Counted from the stretch's first letter, positions 1-9,022 are shown. The stretch: 31,192 bases of DNA from an uncultured Bacilli bacterium (GCA_934155185.1 CAKPGT010000011.1:1-31192); one strand, 5' to 3'. The notes: generated by a model from the sequence alone, not told the origin. Translations and numbers: made by a program.

Positions 1-31
1 CTACTTCTCCTTCTTTTAGGTTTATTTTCAT
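1..31 (-). CDS. 5' end of a gene clipped by the window edge
   Basis: An ATG at 31-29 on the minus strand is preceded by a good Shine-Dalgarno sequence (AAAGGAGA, about 10 bases upstream). It opens a frame reading MKINLKEGEV before the window ends. Only ten codons are visible, so no function can be assigned. Confidence 0.4.
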   Translation of the reverse strand, partial: MKINLKEGEV

Positions 32-136
32 AATTTTTCTGTCTCCTTTCCTTTATGAAAATGCCTCTATAATAGCATCTTAAATCATCATATTTTGTAG
101 AATTATGGGTATTAAACTATAAAATAATCCTAAAAT

Positions 137-1147
137 TTAGATGTATTTTTTGGTAAAATTATTAGATACTTCCATTTCATCATGTGATTTTGGATTATTA
201 AAATCCTTATAATACTGTCTTAAAAAGCAATGTTTATCAAAATCATTATCAAACACCAAATCACATAATTCAAAAGCTTTATTATCAAAATATTTCTTAT
301 TATGAAAAAAAATCTTTTTATCCTTGTTATATCTAAAATCTAGCAACTCTTTATCAAAATGAGGTTTTCTTAAACAGGTCATAATTTTAGTAAATAAGTT
401 GATGTTGTTTTGCCATATAACTGGGTTTAATGTTAAAGTAGGAGTTCTAAACTCGGTTGTATTATTCTTATCATAATACAATATATTATCATCTATTTTA
501 GTAACTTTGTAAAAATCAGTATATGGAAAATTAATAGAGGTCATTTTCTGGCATAGATATCTAGATATATTCTTATATTTTGTAAAATCCTTTTTCATAA
601 GCATATCATATATAATTGTCTTCGTTCTTGCACACATATAATCAAATTGTTTCCTGTCAAAATAATATTCACCATTAGTAAACCTAATTATTTCATTCTC
701 ATAACATGCATAAAGTTTTAAAAAATCAGTAAATATATCAAAATCATTAAGTATTAATTGATTCCCTACATGAACATGCGAGCCTCCTTTGCCGCTATAA
801 TAGGCACCATTATTAATTAAAAACTTTAATACTTCTTTTAGCATATCCCAGGTATCTTTTTCATCTTGCAAAACACCTGTTATAAGTTCGATCCTATCAT
901 TAATTTCAGAAGTAACTCTATACGGATATAAATATCCTAAATCTTTCATAAATAATATAGCATTTAAGTCAGATACATCATTTATACTGCCACTATATCC
1001 AGGTATATTAAATTCTATTTCACAGCCAAACGTTACATTTTTATCTAAATTTAATGTATTCCTATATGGTATATAAAAGTCAGTTAATTCAAGTAATAAT
1101 TTGTTTTTTAAATGTTCATTTAAAGAACTTATTTTAGTATTGGACAT
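137..1147 (-). CDS. putative amidoligase-family protein
   Basis: This protein of about 336 residues resembles the putative amidoligase family (COOH-NH2 ligases of the glutamine synthetase/ATP-grasp-like superfamily, Amidoligase_2). Visible signatures are FGCEIEF near residue 40, a GGSHVHVG core near residue 122, and FRTPTLTLNP near residue 230, which fit the G-E-I-E, H-V-H-G and F-R motifs expected to bind ATP, metal and substrate. Known relatives are inferred to form isopeptide or amide bonds in peptide modification or cell-surface chemistry, but substrates are rarely known. The ATG at 1147 has an AAAGGAAA Shine-Dalgarno; an upstream in-frame TTG at 1186 has none, so I chose 1147. It is divergent from the flippase gene and has no gene partner that would reveal a substrate. 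The family call is moderately sure; the reaction is inferred. Confidence 0.6.
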   Translation of the reverse strand: MSNTKISSLNEHLKNKLLLELTDFYIPYRNTLNLDKNVTFGCEIEFNIPGYSGSINDVSDLNAILFMKDLGYLYPYRVTSEINDRIELITGVLQDEKDTWDMLKEVLKFLINNGAYYSGKGGSHVHVGNQLILNDFDIFTDFLKLYACYENEIIRFTNGEYYFDRKQFDYMCARTKTIIYDMLMKKDFTKYKNISRYLCQKMTSINFPYTDFYKVTKIDDNILYYDKNNTTEFRTPTLTLNPVIWQNNINLFTKIMTCLRKPHFDKELLDFRYNKDKKIFFHNKKYFDNKAFELCDLVFDNDFDKHCFLRQYYKDFNNPKSHDEMEVSNNFTKKYI

Positions 1148-1224
1148 ATAACATTTTCCTTTTCTACTATTATATATGTTTAGCAAATAAGCATTATATC
1201 TAATAAAAAATAATATAATTAATT

Positions 1225-2532
1225 ATGAACAAATTTAAAAATAATATCCTATTTAAAAACATTTTAATACTATTAATCTCTGGTGCTATCTCCAAAGTCA
1301 TAGGAATGATAGGTAAAATAACATATACTAGAATAGCTGGAGTTAATATAGTTGCCCTTTATGCACTTATTACTCCTACTTTAATGCTTATTATAACTAT
1401 AGTGCAGTTTAGTTTTCCTATATCAGTTAGTAAATTAAGTGCAGAAGGTAAATATAAGAATGATGATCTACTTAAAAATTCATATTTAGTTGCATCTTTT
1501 GTTAATATTATATTAATTATAATAATTAGTTTATCTTCTAAGTTAATAGCGGATATGCTACATAATAAAGCCTTATATAAAGCAATTTTATCTATAATAC
1601 CAATCATACCTTTTGTTGCAATATCAAGTATACAAAGAGGCTTTTTGCATGGAAAAGAAGACATGATGCCTGCCGGTATATCTAATATTGTAGAAGAAGT
1701 CGTAAAAATACTATTAATTATAATTTTGCTTCCAATATTTGCGAAAAAAGGTAATATAACAGCAATAATATGCCTAATTCTATTTAATATCATAACTGAA
1801 ATTATAAGTATAGTTATTATGAAAAAAACAATAAAGAAAAAATATATATCTAATAATGATAAAGGCATAATTAAAAAAAATATTATAAAAGATATAATAT
1901 CAATATCACTTCCAACAACATCAGTTAGACTAATATCATCTGTAGGTTTTTTCTTAGAACCTATAATATTAACTAACATACTACTTAAAACAGGATATAC
2001 TTTAAATTATATTACCTTAGAATATGGCATAATAAACTCATATATTATTCCCCTTCTTTCAGTACCATCCTTCTTTTCTATATCAATAGCATCAGCATTA
2101 CTACCAAATATAACAAAAGCATATTCTAATAAAAGATATAAAGAATTTAATAGCAAGCTACTTAAATTAATGATTTTATCACTTATAGTTGGTATGATAT
2201 GTCTTATGTTTATAATGATTATGCCAGATAAAATACTAACTCTTATATATAATGCTAACTATGGAATAAACTATATATATTTGATAGGGCCATTCTTTTT
2301 AATACTATATATGCAACCTACCTTATCAGTTGCTATGCAAGCTATGAACAAAACAAACCATTTGTTTATTGTATCTATAGTATCAATAATAATTAAGTAT
2401 ACAATCTTAACAATATCTGGACTTATGGGTTCTGGAATGAATTCTTTAATATATTCTATTATGACTGGTATTATTGTAACTACATCTATGATGATATATA
2501 TAATACTAAAAGCACTTAAAAAGCAAGGCTAG
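1225..2532 (+). CDS. SpoVB/MurJ-type polysaccharide or lipid II flippase
   Basis: This is a 435-residue, multi-pass membrane protein of the MOP exporter superfamily (MATE/Wzx/MurJ). The N-terminal segment with GAISKVIGMIGKITYTRIAG, the loop SIQRGFLHGKEDMMPAGISN and the following NIVEEVVKI resemble SpoVB and YtgP proteins, which are thought to flip lipid-linked peptidoglycan or polysaccharide precursors across the membrane. In sporulating Firmicutes SpoVB works in the mother cell for spore cortex synthesis; YtgP/MurJ-like paralogues act in vegetative growth, and the sequence alone does not separate these. At 435 residues it is shorter than typical SpoVB (about 520), so it may lack terminal helices. 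No clear Shine-Dalgarno precedes the ATG. It is the only + strand gene in the first 9 kb and converges with a small membrane protein gene across a shared terminator. Confidence 0.75.
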   Translation: MNKFKNNILFKNILILLISGAISKVIGMIGKITYTRIAGVNIVALYALITPTLMLIITIVQFSFPISVSKLSAEGKYKNDDLLKNSYLVASFVNIILIIIISLSSKLIADMLHNKALYKAILSIIPIIPFVAISSIQRGFLHGKEDMMPAGISNIVEEVVKILLIIILLPIFAKKGNITAIICLILFNIITEIISIVIMKKTIKKKYISNNDKGIIKKNIIKDIISISLPTTSVRLISSVGFFLEPIILTNILLKTGYTLNYITLEYGIINSYIIPLLSVPSFFSISIASALLPNITKAYSNKRYKEFNSKLLKLMILSLIVGMICLMFIMIMPDKILTLIYNANYGINYIYLIGPFFLILYMQPTLSVAMQAMNKTNHLFIVSIVSIIIKYTILTISGLMGSGMNSLIYSIMTGIIVTTSMMIYIILKALKKQG

Positions 2533-2548
2533 CGCCTTACTTTGTTTT
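2519..2548. terminator. bidirectional terminator between convergent genes
   Basis: The arms AAGCAAGGC (2521-2529) and GCCTTACTT (2534-2542) pair with one mismatch around a TAGC loop. The hairpin is flanked by A/T-rich runs on both sides. It overlaps the 3' end of the flippase gene and the end of the convergent gene at 2537. Confidence 0.6.
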
Positions 2549-2764
2549 CTTTACACTGATTATTTTTTCTGGTCTAATTAAAAATACTATCAAATTGCAT
2601 ACTACAAGCAATACATAAGAGTAATATGCTACATCATTCATTTTTATTTGAATAATCAAAATAGTTATTGCAAGTATGTCTAGTAACACCATAAATATTC
2701 TAAAACTTTTGAACGTATTTTTTACTCTTTCTAATTCTTTTTCGCTATCTACTTCTTTTTTCAT
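2537..2764 (-). CDS. small two-helix membrane protein, unknown
   Basis: This 75-residue protein has a charged N-terminus (MKKEVDSEKELERVKN) followed by two hydrophobic segments (about residues 22-41 and 47-63) and a basic tail, suggesting two transmembrane helices. I recognise no family. The start is secure because an AGGAGG Shine-Dalgarno lies about 7 bases upstream. It is last in the minus-strand run pssA - psd - 2777 gene - this gene, with only about 12 bp to the gene before it, so it is probably cotranscribed with phospholipid synthesis genes. Function unknown. Confidence 0.6.
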   Translation of the reverse strand: MKKEVDSEKELERVKNTFKSFRIFMVLLDILAITILIIQIKMNDVAYYSYVLLVVCNLIVFLIRPEKIISVKKTK

Positions 2765-2776
2765 ATTACATCCTCC

Positions 2777-3502
2777 TTACTCTGGGTTTATCATGTTACA
2801 AGTAAACCCTTTGTTTATATAAGCTTCTTTAACACTATCTACTGTATCTTTAGAGTCAGGTTTAACATATAAAACCGTTTTTCCATCTACAAGCTTAATA
2901 TCTTCAAACTTAAGTACCGAATAATCACTTTTTACAGCAAAAGTAAAACCTTTATCATTTTTTTCAAAGCTAACATTATTACCAGTAACAGATACGTTAT
3001 TTATATAAAATTCTTCATATTGATCCATTAAATTTTTTATTACATCGCTTACATTTTCACCTGATGATACAACTACATAATCAAAATTACTATCAATTAT
3101 CTTATTATTTTCATAATTTGCAGTATATGTAAGAGTTTGATTATCAGTGTCACTTTTAGAAGAATATGTGCAGCTTAACGTGCCTTTCATATTCTTAATA
3201 GTTGTTGTTGTAACCACTTTTTTTGAAGTAGTTTTATCTTTTTTATCCTGAGCAGTTATCCCAATACTCATCTTATTATTTATATAATATAGCATAAGAA
3301 ATATTAATATTATAAGTATTATAATAACATATTTAAAATTTCCTTTTTTCTGTCTTAATAAAACTTCATCATTGGTAATGGGATCAATAACTACAGTACT
3401 ATTTATAGCACCATCATATAACTCATCTAAGTTTATTTCCCTAGTTACATTTTCTGGTTCATTATCGATAATTTTTTCTTTTTTATTTTCATCTTCATTC
3501 AT
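2777..3502 (-). CDS. single-pass membrane protein with an extracytoplasmic domain, unknown
   Basis: The protein has about 241 residues from the ATG at 3502, which is preceded by GGAGGG; an upstream in-frame start at 3517 overlaps that Shine-Dalgarno and is rejected. An acidic cytoplasmic N-terminus of about 55 residues leads to one hydrophobic helix (YVIIILIILIFLMLYY), then a Thr-rich linker and a secreted-side domain of about 150 residues starting near GTLSCTYSSK. That domain has two Cys residues that could form a disulfide (one in LSCTYS, one near the C-terminus in FTCNMINPE). The layout is that of a membrane-anchored surface or sensing protein. I recognise no family; it resembles small beta-rich lipoprotein-like domains only in general character. 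It sits between psd and a small membrane protein on the same strand. Confidence 0.6.
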   Translation of the reverse strand: MNEDENKKEKIIDNEPENVTREINLDELYDGAINSTVVIDPITNDEVLLRQKKGNFKYVIIILIILIFLMLYYINNKMSIGITAQDKKDKTTSKKVVTTTTIKNMKGTLSCTYSSKSDTDNQTLTYTANYENNKIIDSNFDYVVVSSGENVSDVIKNLMDQYEEFYINNVSVTGNNVSFEKNDKGFTFAVKSDYSVLKFEDIKLVDGKTVLYVKPDSKDTVDSVKEAYINKGFTCNMINPE

Positions 3503-3535
3503 TATTAATCCCTCCATTTCTATGATAACACAATA

Positions 3536-4378
3536 TTATAATTTTTTACCAATTTTTTCTCCACACTTTACGCATGTTTCATATCCTTTTTTAGAATTAT
3601 CTATTATTTCTTTATCTAAAATTACTGCACCTTTTTCTAATACTATTATAATAGTTGAGCCTCCATACATAAAATAACCTTTTTCCATTCCCTTACTTAC
3701 TACTCCACTGGTTACTTTATTGTTTATTTTTCCAACTAGTAATGCTCCAACTTCAATCTGAATTATATCTTTAAAATTATTAGTTTTAATAAAAGTACAT
3801 TCTCTTGTATTTTCTTTAAATACCTTATATTTATCATATACTATAGGATTGACCGTGTTAAAAAAACCATTTATTTTATAATTATTTAAAATAATACCAT
3901 CATCAGTAAATATATATCTGTGATAATCATCAGGTGATAGTCTAAAAACTAGTAATACACCATCTTTATATTTTAAAGCCAGCTTGTTATCATTTATTAA
4001 TGATTGTAGTGTATATGTGCTATTCTTAACTTTAAATTTCAAATTATTATTAATTTTATAATAAGTTAGCTTAGCATCACAGGGTGATATAAACATATTT
4101 TTTCTTTTATCATATGGTCTTTTTTCTTCCTTTATTTGCCTTATAAAGAAGTCATTAAAACATTTATATTTAGTTTCTTTATAATCATCCATATTTATAT
4201 TATTAGATTTTATAAATGGTTTTATTATTATTTTAGATAAAAAACTATCCATGTATTTTCCTACTATATTTGATACAAAACTACTCTTAACTAGCGGCAT
4301 TAATATTATTCTTCCTATAGCATTATTATACAAAAATGATAATCCAAAGCCAGGATTATCTTTAAATACTTTTCTCAT
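3536..4378 (-). CDS. psd: phosphatidylserine decarboxylase proenzyme
   Basis: Psd converts phosphatidylserine to phosphatidylethanolamine at the membrane. The 280-residue proenzyme has the expected landmarks: Asp101 in SPCDAKL and His153 in SPDDYHRYIF fit the self-cleavage triad, and the GGST motif puts the scissile bond at Gly240-Ser241, where Ser241 becomes the pyruvoyl group of the short alpha chain. The canonical LGST is GGST here. A CVKCGEKIG tail with a CxxC pair follows the catalytic core; its role is unknown. The start codon overlaps the pssA stop (TAATG), which implies translational coupling with the enzyme that makes its substrate. Assignment is firm. Confidence 0.93.
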   Translation of the reverse strand: MRKVFKDNPGFGLSFLYNNAIGRIILMPLVKSSFVSNIVGKYMDSFLSKIIIKPFIKSNNINMDDYKETKYKCFNDFFIRQIKEEKRPYDKRKNMFISPCDAKLTYYKINNNLKFKVKNSTYTLQSLINDNKLALKYKDGVLLVFRLSPDDYHRYIFTDDGIILNNYKINGFFNTVNPIVYDKYKVFKENTRECTFIKTNNFKDIIQIEVGALLVGKINNKVTSGVVSKGMEKGYFMYGGSTIIIVLEKGAVILDKEIIDNSKKGYETCVKCGEKIGKKL

Positions 4379-5010
4379 TATCTAATAGCTGAAAGTATAA
4401 TAGCTATTTCTATTACCGCTAAAATAGAGCAAACTACATACCATATACCCGTTGGTTTTTTAATTTTTATATTAAGAACAAATAATATAGCTGTCATAAG
4501 CATAACAAGTGGGTATGCTGTTAGAAAAACTTTCGGATGCATAAAAATATTTAGATTATACGTAAATGGTAAAATAATCGCAATACTAGTTACAGGAAGA
4601 CCATAATAGTATGACACTCTTTCTTTTTTCTTTTTATTAAATATGCTTTTTTCTTCTGTTTTAACATTAAAGTAAGCAAGCCTTATAACAGCTGCTAATG
4701 CATAAGCAATATAAATTAGAATATTTATTCTACTAGTAAATCCCATACAAATTCCAAGAACTATTGGAAATACTCCGAATGAAACTGTATCTACTAATGA
4801 ATCTATTTGAATACCAAACTTCTTTTCTTCCTCACTTCTTTTACATGCTCTTGCAACCGTACCATCAAACATATCGCATATTCCTGCTAATATTAAGCAC
4901 ATTACCGCAACCGGTATTTTACCTAATGATGCAATTACCATACCAGTTATTGCAAATGATAATCCTAAATAAGTAAGCAAAACAGATGCCCCATAAAATC
5001 CTATAAACAT
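4378..5010 (-). CDS. pssA: CDP-diacylglycerol-serine O-phosphatidyltransferase
   Basis: PssA makes phosphatidylserine from CDP-diacylglycerol and serine and feeds Psd encoded immediately downstream. The 210-residue, mostly hydrophobic protein has the CDP-alcohol phosphotransferase signature: Asp49-Gly50, Ala53-Arg54, Gly66, Asp70 and Asp74. The spacer between AR and G is 11 residues rather than the usual 8, caused by a charged insert (KRSEEEKK). Several transmembrane helices follow. The ATG at 5010 has AAAGGAG upstream. The psd pairing makes the serine enzyme more likely than a PgsA-type glycerol-phosphate enzyme. Confidence 0.92.
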   Translation of the reverse strand: MFIGFYGASVLLTYLGLSFAITGMVIASLGKIPVAVMCLILAGICDMFDGTVARACKRSEEEKKFGIQIDSLVDTVSFGVFPIVLGICMGFTSRINILIYIAYALAAVIRLAYFNVKTEEKSIFNKKKKERVSYYYGLPVTSIAIILPFTYNLNIFMHPKVFLTAYPLVMLMTAILFVLNIKIKKPTGIWYVVCSILAVIEIAIILSAIR

Positions 5011-5094
5011 AATTAATACTCCTTTACTTCACAATAACATAATTTTAACATAATTATAAATTTAAATAAATGCTTTAATGTGTATTTTAAAAAA

Positions 5095-6207
5095 TTATGT
5101 CAAATATTCTTGTTTTTTTAGTGTTTTATCTTTTAAAGAATAAGAATATTTTATATGTTTGCTTTCTAGTTTGTTAAAAATATCTATGTAAATTATATTA
5201 TTTTTATATTCTCCTGATACGAAATCTATAGAATCATTTAAAGGTAAAATCTTCTTTATAATGTTACTATCAAAATCAATTATTTTAAGTTCATTATCAT
5301 TGTCATTTACTATTATATATTTATCTATAATTGCATATATTTGTTTATATGGTTTACTTTCTTTTATTAGCTTACCATTTTTATTATAAATAGCAAAACT
5401 TATGTTATCTTTTGACACAACTAAATTACCCATGCTAGTTATTCCATATAAAGTATATGTGTCATTTCCATTTATTTCTTGAAAATTATCTTTGTAAAAC
5501 TTAAAGCGTTCATTTTCTTCTAAATAGTAATATACGTTTTTATTTCCAATGCTTTTTATTTTACTATCAGACTCGCCTATTATAGTATTATTGCTATAAT
5601 TAACAATATTATATGTAGTTTTATTATCTAAAATGGTAGTTGCAATAAAACAATTATTCAAATATGAAGCTTCATTTGTTAATATGTCATTATATATATA
5701 TTCTGTTGTTACTTTATTTTCTTTAAATGAATAAAAGGCGTAATTATTAGTCTGATCTTTTAATGCTAAACCATAATCTTTATTTTCAAAATATAAAAGT
5801 TTTACGTCTAAACAATCATTATCTATATTAACAATTTTTTTATATAGGTTTGTCTTATAATCATATATAACATAATCATTATCTTTAATTATTATATGAT
5901 TATTATTAATGTTATAATCAAGCACAGTACAGCTACTATCTAAACATTTATATTCATTTAAATACTTATAATTATCATTTATTTCTTCTTTTGAAGTTAT
6001 TATTTTATTTAAATCATAATCTAAATATATTTTTATTGAAGACATATTACCTTCTGGCTTTTTCCAAATCTTTTCTTTTTTTACTGTTTTATTATCATTT
6101 CCGTGCTTTTCTTTTTTCATAGTTAAACTTTTATTATTAGTAATTATAAGTATAACTATCAAAAAAGAAGAAAGAATTGATATCAAAGTTTTTTTTCTAT
6201 CTGTCAT
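5095..6207 (-). CDS. membrane-anchored extracytoplasmic protein with propeller-like repeats, unknown
   Basis: About 370 residues from the ATG at 6207, which has GGATGG upstream; a start further upstream at 6252 runs back into divIB and is rejected. A short basic N-terminus precedes one hydrophobic helix (TLISILSSFLIVILIIT), so most of the protein faces outside. The exported part is rich in Asn, Tyr, Asp and Lys and contains recurring short beta-strand-like units (for example YVIYDYKTNLYKKI, FAIYNKNGKLIKES, LKIIDFDSNIIKKI), suggesting a WG/KWG- or propeller-like fold. I recognise no named family. It follows divIB by about 19 bp and probably shares its transcript, so a link to division or wall synthesis is plausible but inferred. 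Confidence 0.55.
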   Translation of the reverse strand: MTDRKKTLISILSSFLIVILIITNNKSLTMKKEKHGNDNKTVKKEKIWKKPEGNMSSIKIYLDYDLNKIITSKEEINDNYKYLNEYKCLDSSCTVLDYNINNNHIIIKDNDYVIYDYKTNLYKKIVNIDNDCLDVKLLYFENKDYGLALKDQTNNYAFYSFKENKVTTEYIYNDILTNEASYLNNCFIATTILDNKTTYNIVNYSNNTIIGESDSKIKSIGNKNVYYYLEENERFKFYKDNFQEINGNDTYTLYGITSMGNLVVSKDNISFAIYNKNGKLIKESKPYKQIYAIIDKYIIVNDNDNELKIIDFDSNIIKKILPLNDSIDFVSGEYKNNIIYIDIFNKLESKHIKYSYSLKDKTLKKQEYLT

Positions 6208-6226
6208 AACTACCATCCTTATTTTT

Positions 6227-6898
6227 CTACTTAGCCTCAAAATAGTCACCATAATCTAAGTATAGTGTTCCATTTTGTTTACCAACACTTTCTAGTATTT
6301 CATTATATTTATTTATTTTATTAAATTTATTAACCGTTAGATATACGCTATTACCGTCGTTCATGTATGCATAATACCTATCTAAGTCAATATCATTTGG
6401 ATCATATTTAATTTCTGACATTTGACATAACACATCTTTACCTATTTTATTCATACCTTTTATAAAACTATCTATTCTATCATTTGGCACACTTCCTATT
6501 AAGTATGGAACGCAAATTATTTTATCATCTTTTACTTTTCCATCTTTGGTTACTTTCTCATTTGTATCCTTTTCTATATATAAAACCTTGTTTTCTTTAA
6601 CTTTAATTTTTATATTTAAAATTCCCTTTGATACTTTAACTCTATCTATATATGGATTTTTTATTAACTTTTTTTCTACATTAAAGGAAAGCGTTCCAAA
6701 ATATGATGGATGATCATCTAAAGATGCTCCTTCTATTATTTCTTGATCCGTTAAAACTTCGTTTCCAGTTACTAAAACACTTGTAATTGGTATATTAACA
6801 TATTTAATACACGCAAAAGAAATTACTGATATAATCAGTAACAAAAGAAACAATCTTCCGACTTTTAATCTCCTTTTTCTTTTCTTTTGCTTAACCAT
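6227..6898 (-). CDS. divIB: cell division protein DivIB/FtsQ
   Basis: DivIB (FtsQ) is a bitopic membrane protein of the division septum that regulates septal peptidoglycan synthesis with FtsL and DivIC. The 223-residue protein has a basic cytoplasmic tail (KQKKRKRRLK), one transmembrane helix at about residues 14-35, and a POTRA domain starting near ITSVLVTGNEVLTDQEI, followed by a beta domain. Order and length fit Firmicute DivIB. It directly follows murB (one base between the genes) and precedes an unknown exported protein, in a murG-murB-divIB arrangement typical of the division and cell wall cluster. Confidence 0.88.
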   Translation of the reverse strand: MVKQKKRKRRLKVGRLFLLLLIISVISFACIKYVNIPITSVLVTGNEVLTDQEIIEGASLDDHPSYFGTLSFNVEKKLIKNPYIDRVKVSKGILNIKIKVKENKVLYIEKDTNEKVTKDGKVKDDKIICVPYLIGSVPNDRIDSFIKGMNKIGKDVLCQMSEIKYDPNDIDLDRYYAYMNDGNSVYLTVNKFNKINKYNEILESVGKQNGTLYLDYGDYFEAK

Positions 6899-6899
6899 T

Positions 6900-7808
6900 T
6901 CATTTCTCCCAATTTACGAATTCTTGTTCTATTTTAAGATCTACTCCTGTTTTTTCTTTTACAGTATCATGTACATATAATATTAAATTTCTAATATCAT
7001 TTGCACTAGCATTATTTTTATTTATTATGAAATTAGCATGCTTTTCACTTACCATAGCACCACCTATCATAAATCCTTTTAATCCGCACTCTTCTATTAA
7101 TCTTCCAGCAAAATCACCTTCCGGATTTCTGAACACAGAGCCTGCAGATGGATATTCAAGTGGTTGCATCATAAGTCTTTTTTGTCTTCTTGTTTCCATA
7201 AGTTCTTTAATTAATGCTTTATCCCCATGCCTTAATACAATTGTTGCCTCTAAACATATATAGTTAGGATTATGTTTTAAGAATGATGATCTATACTTAT
7301 AATTTAAATCTTTATTATATAAAGTTTTAACCTCTAATTCTGGTGTTAAAACTAATACCTCTGATGTAATATATCCCATGTCTGATTTATAAGCACCTGC
7401 ATTCATAAAAACAGCACCACCAATACTTCCAGGTATACCTGATGCAAATTCTAGTCCTGTAAGTCCTTTAGTATATGCAAGATATGCTAGCTTAACTAAA
7501 CTTACTCCTGCACCTACTTTTATTACAGTATCATTAATAGATATCCTATCAAAAAGATCAAGTTTAATTATCACACCATTATAATCTTCATCACTAAATA
7601 TTAAGTTAGAACCCTTTCCTAAAACTTTGTAATTTATGTTGTCTTTATTTAATTTGTTTAATAATAAAACCAATTTATCTACGTTTTTAGGATATACCAT
7701 TATTTTAGCTATCCCACCTATTTTATAACTAGTATATTTCTTTAAACTTACATCTTTTAGCAAGGTACCTATATTATTCTTTTTAATAAAACTAATTATT
7801 TCCTTCAT
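6900..7808 (-). CDS. murB: UDP-N-acetylenolpyruvoylglucosamine reductase
   Basis: MurB reduces UDP-GlcNAc-enolpyruvate to UDP-MurNAc with NADPH and FAD in the cytoplasm. The 302-residue protein shows the FAD-binding segment (VLGKGSNLIFSD), GSIGGAVFMNAGAY, the catalytic-serine motif AGSVFRNP, and the C-terminal KHANFIINKNNASANDI. It is of the short (type II) class usual in Gram-positives. Its ATG lies inside the end of murG (about 17 bp overlap), with a G-rich Shine-Dalgarno within murG, so the two are translationally linked. Confidence 0.95.
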   Translation of the reverse strand: MKEIISFIKKNNIGTLLKDVSLKKYTSYKIGGIAKIMVYPKNVDKLVLLLNKLNKDNINYKVLGKGSNLIFSDEDYNGVIIKLDLFDRISINDTVIKVGAGVSLVKLAYLAYTKGLTGLEFASGIPGSIGGAVFMNAGAYKSDMGYITSEVLVLTPELEVKTLYNKDLNYKYRSSFLKHNPNYICLEATIVLRHGDKALIKELMETRRQKRLMMQPLEYPSAGSVFRNPEGDFAGRLIEECGLKGFMIGGAMVSEKHANFIINKNNASANDIRNLILYVHDTVKEKTGVDLKIEQEFVNWEK

Positions 7809-8892
7809 TATTATCCCCCACTAATTTTACTATTTCATCATAAATGATAGAAGATGCGTTATTAACTTCAAAGGCCTTTAAATTCTTCTTTAATTTATTA
7901 ACATATAATCTATCATTAAGAAGCTTTTCTACCATTCTAAGAAGTGTATCGCCAATAAGTTCTTTTTCTTCAAGTATCATAGCAGCATTATGACTTACCA
8001 AATCCATAGCATTTTTATATTGATGATTTTCAGTAACATATGGGCTTGGAATTAATATTGATGGAACATTTAAAGCGGATATTTCACTTAAAGTAGAAGC
8101 TCCTGCACGTGAGACTAAAACATCTACCTTCTTAAGAAGTGCAGTCATATTATTAATATATGGTACTATTTTTATGTTATTTGTGTACTTGTTTTTTTGA
8201 AATTCCTCGTAATAATTTTTACCCGTAACATAAAGTACTTCATAATCTTTGTTATTAAATAACGTAAGCATGTCTTTCATTTTATCTGTAATTGTTTTAG
8301 AACCAAGAGATCCCATAACAATCAAAACGAGTTTTTTATCTGGAGTTAATCCAAACTCTTTTTTATCTTTTGCCTTTATACTTAAGGCATTTTCAGCACA
8401 AGGATTACCTGTATAAATAACTTTGCTTTTATCTTTTATGTATTTTTCTGTACTTTTAAATGATATAAAAACTTTATCTGCAAAGGATGATGCAAATTTA
8501 TTTGTAATGCCAAATATAGAGTTTTGTTCATGGATGCAGCATTTTATTTTAAGTTTATGAGCTGCATATATAACTGGTGCAGAGACATACCCACCTACTC
8601 CTATAACTACATCTGGATTAAATTTTTTAATAATTTTTTTGCATTTAATTACTCCAGTCATAAAAAGATAAGCACTTCTAAAGTTTTTTAAACTAAGTTT
8701 TCTATAAAACCCATCATTTTTAATGCCTATAAATTTATAGCCTGCCTTAGGCACTATATCTTTTTCCATACGATTATCAGTGCCAATATATAGTATTTGT
8801 GCACTCTTATCTTTTTCCTTAATTTTATTTAAGATAGCTAAAGCTGGATATATATGTCCACCTGTACCTCCTGCCGATATAATTACTCTCAT
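7792..8892 (-). CDS. murG: UDP-GlcNAc:lipid I N-acetylglucosaminyltransferase
   Basis: MurG adds GlcNAc to lipid I to make lipid II on the inner face of the membrane. The GT-B protein (about 366 residues) begins with the Gly-rich loop SAGGTGGHIYPALA. It has GVGGYVSAP and HEQNSIFG in the N-terminal domain, and the C-terminal nucleotide-sugar site VSRAGASTLSEISALN followed by PSPYVTENHQYKNA. I chose the ATG at 8892: AGGTGA lies about 7 bases upstream, and a GTG at 8904 is part of that Shine-Dalgarno. An extended -10 (TGATATAAT) just upstream suggests its own promoter. It heads the murG-murB-divIB run. Confidence 0.95.
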   Translation of the reverse strand: MRVIISAGGTGGHIYPALAILNKIKEKDKSAQILYIGTDNRMEKDIVPKAGYKFIGIKNDGFYRKLSLKNFRSAYLFMTGVIKCKKIIKKFNPDVVIGVGGYVSAPVIYAAHKLKIKCCIHEQNSIFGITNKFASSFADKVFISFKSTEKYIKDKSKVIYTGNPCAENALSIKAKDKKEFGLTPDKKLVLIVMGSLGSKTITDKMKDMLTLFNNKDYEVLYVTGKNYYEEFQKNKYTNNIKIVPYINNMTALLKKVDVLVSRAGASTLSEISALNVPSILIPSPYVTENHQYKNAMDLVSHNAAMILEEKELIGDTLLRMVEKLLNDRLYVNKLKKNLKAFEVNNASSIIYDEIVKLVGDNNEGNN

Positions 8893-8908
8893 ATATTTTT
8901 TCACCTAC

Positions 8909-8945
8909 TATCATGATTATATCATAATTATATGAATTTTAAGTA
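8909..8945 (-). promoter_or_regulatory. probable promoter of murG-murB-divIB
   Basis: On the minus strand an extended -10 (TG-A-TATAAT, hexamer at 8921-8916) lies about 24 bases before the murG ATG. The -35 is poor (TTACTT-like at a long spacing), as is common for extended -10 promoters. It lies downstream of the ncRNA terminator, so murG need not depend on read-through. Confidence 0.5.
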
Positions 8946-8985
8946 AGAAAAAGAAGAACCATACTACTATTTACATTTTAAGACA

Positions 8986-9022
8986 CGAAAAAAGACAACA
9001 GTTCTGATAAAACCATCGTCTT
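8986..9022 (-). terminator. intrinsic terminator of the ncRNA
   Basis: Minus-strand arms AAGACGATGGTT (9022-9011) and AACTGTTGTCTT (9003-8992) pair over 12 bp using three G-U wobbles around a 7-base loop. A run of six T follows (8993-8988). It is a strong Rho-independent terminator for transcription running toward murG. Confidence 0.8.

Noticed and set aside
1359..1979. A 206-codon minus-strand ORF inside the flippase gene
   Set aside because: It is the reverse image of a hydrophobic membrane protein gene; such mirrored Ile/Leu-rich ORFs are common and this one has no start signal.
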